Source of the DNA: an uncultured Collinsella sp.
Lineage (GTDB): Bacteria; Actinomycetota; Coriobacteriia; Coriobacteriales; Coriobacteriaceae
Assembly (NCBI GenBank): GCA_900549715.1
Contig: URPK01000019.1
Coordinates: 1 to 7,803 of the forward strand
Direction: 5' to 3'
Length of the DNA stretch: 7,803 nucleotides
In this document: positions 5,204 to 7,803 of the stretch, one piece after another
Position numbering within the stretch: position 1 is the stretch's first letter
Layout: each line of letters starts with the position of its first letter
Program-made: the position numbers and the translations under genes
The notes under the pieces: model-generated
Databases searched by the model: none
Seen by the model: only the letters and a program-made list of their open reading frames with translations
Told to the model about the DNA's origin: nothing

Positions 5204-6118
5204 CTAGTGATACAGCCCCGGCTGGTAGTGGTACTCGTTGCTCACATGCGGGCACAGCTGCCAAAAGGCAACAGCGCTTGCCGCGGCCACGTTGAGTGAA
5301 TCGACCCCATGCGCCATCGGAATACGCACGGCGCGGTCGCAGCCTGCAATGGTCTTGGCGCCCAAGCCAGCACCCTCGGTGCCCATAAAGATTGCCAGGC
5401 GGTCAATCTCCTGGAGCGCGGGATCGTCCAGCGACACCGAATCATCCGTCAACGCCATAGCGGCACACGAAAAGCCGGCATCGTGTAGCGCCGCCAGCCC
5501 ATCATGCGGCCATACGCGCGCTTCGCTGCCAATGCGTGTCCAGGGCACCTGGAACACCGTGCCCATGCTCACACGGGCCGAGCGGCGGTACAGCGGGTCA
5601 CAGCAAGTGGGGCTCACCAAAATACCATCGACGTTCAGTGCAGCCGCCGAGCGGAAAATCGCGCCGACGTTCGTGTGGTCGACAATGCCCTCGAGCACGC
5701 ACACGCGCACAGGGCGCTCCCCCGCCGCCTCGACAACGCCACCCAAGAACTCATCGACCGGAATCTGACGCGGACGACGAAACGCCGCGAGCGCACCGCG
5801 CGTCACGTTAAAGCCCGTCAACTGCTCCATGAGCTCCATCGAGGCCACGAACACCGGGACCGGACCCGCTCCCTCGCGCACAACCAGGCGCTCAAACAGC
5901 GGCATCATCTGGTCGAGCCAGCGTTCACCCAAAAGAAAGCTCACCGGCTCGTATCCGGCGCGCACCGCGCGCTCGATGACCTTGGCGCTCTCGGCGATAA
6001 AGATGCCCTTCTGCGGCTCCAGTACGCAGCGCAGCTCGCGCTCGGTCAGTCGCACATAGGCATCGAGCCGCTCGTCCTCGAGCGAATCGATTCGCAGCAC
6101 CTCAACGGCATCAGTCAT
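5204..6118 (-). CDS. SpoU/TrmH-family RNA 2'-O-ribose methyltransferase
   Basis: Cytosolic SPOUT-superfamily enzyme that methylates a ribose 2'-hydroxyl in rRNA or tRNA using S-adenosylmethionine. The 304-residue protein has an N-terminal substrate-binding part (about 35-110) and the SpoU domain (about 137-288). The three SpoU motifs are clear: motif 1 DHTNVGAIFRSAAAL 147-161 with Asn150 and Arg156, then SMG 184-186; motif 2 FMGTEGAGLG 244-253; motif 3 IPMAHGVDSLNVAAASAV 266-283, which form the trefoil knot and cofactor pocket. The exact RNA target cannot be read from sequence; relatives are usually annotated as 23S rRNA (guanosine-2'-O-) or tRNA methyltransferases. The ATG at 6118 has only a weak ribosome site, but it gives the expected N-terminus. 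A stem-loop separates it from folA, so it probably has its own transcript. Confidence 0.92.
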   Translation of the reverse strand: MTDAVEVLRIDSLEDERLDAYVRLTERELRCVLEPQKGIFIAESAKVIERAVRAGYEPVSFLLGERWLDQMMPLFERLVVREGAGPVPVFVASMELMEQLTGFNVTRGALAAFRRPRQIPVDEFLGGVVEAAGERPVRVCVLEGIVDHTNVGAIFRSAAALNVDGILVSPTCCDPLYRRSARVSMGTVFQVPWTRIGSEARVWPHDGLAALHDAGFSCAAMALTDDSVSLDDPALQEIDRLAIFMGTEGAGLGAKTIAGCDRAVRIPMAHGVDSLNVAAASAVAFWQLCPHVSNEYHYQPGLYH

Positions 6119-6164
6119 AGTAGCCAGCCCGCACCCTTCTTACAGCAGCATCTATATCAAACGA

Positions 6165-6183
6165 GGCGACGCCAAGCGCCGCC
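6165..6183 (-). terminator. stem-loop after the thyA-folA operon
   Basis: GGCGACGC (6165-6172) pairs with GCGCCGCC (6176-6183) over 8 bp around a 3-base loop. As minus-strand RNA the stem is GGCGGCGC/GCGUCGCC with one G-U pair. On the minus strand it is followed by CTCGTTTGATAT, only mildly T-rich. It sits about 45 bases after the folA stop and upstream of the methyltransferase gene. A weak intrinsic terminator is likely. Confidence 0.5.
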
Positions 6184-6227
6184 CCTCAATCATTCCAACC
6201 CGATAATACCGTGGGCAAATAGGAGAT

Positions 6228-6746
6228 TTACGCCTCAACGCGACGATACGTCACGAACTCATAATCGAGGCCTTCGTCACCCTCGCCCGCGGCAATCGTG
6301 GCAACCCCTTCGCGCCGAGCAACTTCCCACGCGGGATCGGCGTCCAAGTCGGGAAAGTACGTGTCCACAGGATGGGCGCAGTGGTTATGCGTGACCTCGG
6401 CCTCCACGCAATACGGCAAAAACTGCCGATACACCTCGCCGCCGCCGATCACCCACGCAACGGGTTCATAGGCCACGGCGGCGAGCGCTTCGTCAACGCT
6501 ATGTACCACGTCAACGCCCTCGACCGCAAAATCCTCGTCGCGGGTAAGCACGATATTGCGGCGGTTCTTAAGCGGCCGGCCGCCAGGAAAACTCAGCAGC
6601 GTCTTGCGTCCCATAATGACCGGGCAACCTTTGGTGCACGCCACAAAATGGCGCATGTCAGCACGGTTGGACACCACCATGTCGCCCTCGCACCCAATAC
6701 CCCAGTCATCGCACACGGCGACAATGGCAGAAACCTTACACGTCAT
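6228..6746 (-). CDS. folA: dihydrofolate reductase
   Basis: Reduces dihydrofolate to tetrahydrofolate with NADPH, recycling the dihydrofolate made by the thymidylate synthase encoded just upstream. The 172 residues fit the bacterial length of about 160-170. Visible family features are VSAIVAVCDDWGIGCEGDMV (5-24, the flexible loop region), acidic catalytic Asp30 in NRADMRHF, the cofactor segment GRKTLLSFPGGRPLKNRRNIVLTR (46-69), IGGGEVYRQFLP (100-111) and VTHNHCAHPVDTYFPD (118-133). I chose ATG 6744-6746, which has AGGTGA five bases upstream. A GTG at 6755 lies directly against the thyA stop and would add three residues. The gene is therefore 9 bases from thyA, and translation is probably coupled. 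A stem-loop follows it. Confidence 0.95.
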   Translation of the reverse strand: MTCKVSAIVAVCDDWGIGCEGDMVVSNRADMRHFVACTKGCPVIMGRKTLLSFPGGRPLKNRRNIVLTRDEDFAVEGVDVVHSVDEALAAVAYEPVAWVIGGGEVYRQFLPYCVEAEVTHNHCAHPVDTYFPDLDADPAWEVARREGVATIAAGEGDEGLDYEFVTYRRVEA

Positions 6747-6755
6747 GCGCGTCAC

Positions 6756-7604
6756 CTACACCGCAATGGGGATGTTCTTGACCTGCGGGCCGTGCTCATA
6801 GCCCTCGACAATCAGGTCGTCGGTCGTAAACGCATAGAAGTCATGCACATCGGGGTTAAGCGTTACCTTAGGCGCGGCAAACTGCGGACGCTCGATAAGC
6901 TCGCGGACGATATCGACATGACGGTCGTAAATATGGGCGTCAGCAATCACGTGCAGCAGCTCGCCAGCGATCATGTCGACCGACTGCGCGACCATCATCA
7001 GCAAAATGGCATACTGGCACACATTCCAGTTGTTCGCGGCCAAAATGTCCTGGCTACGCTGGTTGAGAATCATGTTGAGCGTCGGCTTGTCGTCCTGCGG
7101 ACGCTGCGTCACGTTATACGTCACGCTGTAGGCGCACGGATACAGGTGCATCTCGGACAGGTCGCTAAACACATAGGTGTTCGTCATAATGCGGCGGCTG
7201 TACGGCGTGTTCTTAAGGTCGTACAGCACGCGATCCATCTGATCGAAGTCACCCTCGGCATAATGGCTCTTCTGCCCAATCTGATACCCGTAGGCCTTGC
7301 CGATGGAGCCGGTCTCGTCCGCCCACTCATCCCAAATATGGCTGTTGAGATCATGCACGTTATTGGACTTCTTTTGATAGATCCATAGGATCTCATCCAT
7401 GGCAGATTTGAGGGCCGTACGACGCAGGGTAAGCGCCGGAAACTCCTCACGCAGGTCATAGCGTGCCGTGACACCAAAGTTTTTAATGGTATAGGCAGGG
7501 GTGCCATCCTCCCACACCGGGCGGACCTTTTGGCCCTCGGTGGTGGTGCCATGGTCCAAAATATCGCGGCACATGGTTACAAACTGTTGATCAGCTTTGC
7601 TCAT
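6756..7604 (-). CDS. thyA: thymidylate synthase (ThyA)
   Basis: Makes dTMP from dUMP, using methylene-tetrahydrofolate as carbon donor and reductant; cytosolic homodimer. The 282 residues are near the usual 264-280. Key parts present: phosphate-binding arginines in YSRRIM (R137, R138), catalytic Cys157 in LYPCAY, RSQD (183-186), the base-recognising Asn in NNWNVCQYA (191-199), DAHIYDRH (222-229) and the C-terminal lid ending NIPIAV. The usual His after the catalytic Cys is Ala. In the Bacillus subtilis ThyA/phage phi3T type, whose NPEVKDFYDFTIDDF ending this protein closely matches, that position also is not His, so the enzyme is expected to be active. ATG 7604 has a strong AGGAGG site four bases upstream. 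First gene of the thyA-folA operon. Confidence 0.97.
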   Translation of the reverse strand: MSKADQQFVTMCRDILDHGTTTEGQKVRPVWEDGTPAYTIKNFGVTARYDLREEFPALTLRRTALKSAMDEILWIYQKKSNNVHDLNSHIWDEWADETGSIGKAYGYQIGQKSHYAEGDFDQMDRVLYDLKNTPYSRRIMTNTYVFSDLSEMHLYPCAYSVTYNVTQRPQDDKPTLNMILNQRSQDILAANNWNVCQYAILLMMVAQSVDMIAGELLHVIADAHIYDRHVDIVRELIERPQFAAPKVTLNPDVHDFYAFTTDDLIVEGYEHGPQVKNIPIAV

Positions 7605-7621
7605 TGACCCTCCTGTCAGTC

Positions 7622-7676
7622 GCCTATAGGCTATTTTTTATTCTAGCCCAGGCGCGCGAGTGTCGGATTGGACACT
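7622..7676 (-). promoter_or_regulatory. thyA promoter region with inverted repeat over the -35 position
   Basis: On the minus strand TAGAAT (7645-7640) is a good -10 box followed by an A-run, about 35 bases before the thyA start. No consensus -35 is seen. Instead the -35 position falls within a perfect 6-bp inverted repeat, AGTGTC (7659-7664) and GACACT (7671-7676), a plausible operator. Just downstream of the predicted transcription start is the 10-bp palindrome GCCTATAGGC (7622-7631), which would fold near the 5' end of the mRNA. The regulator is unknown. Confidence 0.5.
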
Positions 7677-7702
7677 TGGGCCGGCACACGCAATGCACGG
7701 CA

Positions 7703-7717
7703 GCACCGCACCGCACC
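7703..7717. repeat. short tandem repeat, three GCACC units
   Basis: GCACC is repeated three times without a gap upstream of thyA. It is short and probably without function, but the copy number might vary between strains. Confidence 0.3.
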
Positions 7718-7764
7718 GCCTACGCCAACGAAACACCTTTGCTTTTTCTGGTTGATTTCCGATC

Positions 7765-7803
7765 TCAGCCGAACACATTGAGCAAATAGGCCGTTCCCGC
7801 ACC
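7765..7803 (-). CDS. possible last 12 codons of an upstream minus-strand gene
   Basis: Entering from the right edge on the minus strand, one frame reads GAGTAYLLNVFG and stops at TGA 7767-7765. The small hydrophobic composition looks like the end of a membrane or globular protein, and an upstream gene in the same direction as thyA would be natural here. The other two minus-strand frames are also open through this stretch, so frame choice is uncertain. Too short to identify. Confidence 0.25.
   Translation of the reverse strand, partial: GAGTAYLLNVFG

Noticed and set aside
5504..6394. A 296-codon plus-strand open frame
   Set aside because: It is antisense to the methyltransferase gene and the end of folA, and its Arg/His/Gln-rich composition is typical of a shadow frame.
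6372..7388. A 338-codon plus-strand open frame
   Set aside because: It is a shadow of thyA and folA; its His- and Val-rich translation is the complement of their codons.
7643..7802. Cys-rich minus-strand frame upstream of thyA (CSMC...CGAVLPCIAC)
   Set aside because: The Cys pairs look like a zinc motif, but the frame runs over the thyA promoter region and has competing open frames. It is probably chance.
1..7803. CRISPR array, tRNA or rRNA genes, toxin-antitoxin or defence system
   Set aside because: No regularly spaced repeats, tRNA cloverleaf, rRNA segment or paired small genes are visible.

Overview
The window looks like chromosomal DNA of a high-GC actinobacterium of the Coriobacteriia, most likely Collinsella or a close relative. 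This is inferred from protein style, GC-rich codon use and gene set; no marker gene settles the genus. Most of the DNA is housekeeping sequence on the minus strand. The first 740 bases are a scrap-heap of mobile-element debris.

Layout, left to right. (1) Bases 1-149 hold the 3' end of an AT-rich plus-strand gene (about 33% GC by hand count over bases 1-160), unlike everything to its right. (2) Bases 236 to about 490 hold the last quarter of an IS3-family transposase gene (minus strand) with a probable element end; its left part is gone. (3) Bases 599-739 hold the C-terminal tail of a large serine recombinase (plus strand), cut off from its catalytic part and running into the 3' end of the next gene. 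(4) A DUF523/TudS-like iron-sulfur protein gene (669-1160, minus). (5) A strong intrinsic terminator, then ftsH (minus). (6) A divergent plus-strand gene for a BtuR/CobO-type corrinoid adenosyltransferase that has no ATG, GTG or TTG ahead of its P-loop. (7) A MATE-family exporter (minus), convergent with the previous gene; a 10-bp stem carries both stop codons. (8) A SpoU/TrmH-family RNA 2'-O-methyltransferase (minus). (9) A thyA-folA operon (minus) with a recognisable promoter region. (10) About 160 bases upstream of thyA, possibly containing the last 12 codons of another minus-strand gene.

How the genes work together: thyA and folA form a true metabolic pair. Thymidylate synthase consumes methylene-tetrahydrofolate and releases dihydrofolate, which dihydrofolate reductase recycles. 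FtsH does membrane protein quality control, the adenosyltransferase makes coenzyme B12 from salvaged corrinoid, and the exporter and RNA methyltransferase look like independent units. I see no undescribed multi-gene defence or metabolic system. The points most worth a second look are the mobile-element junction inside the end of the DUF523 gene, the missing standard start codon of the adenosyltransferase, and several well-formed inverted repeats at gene borders.
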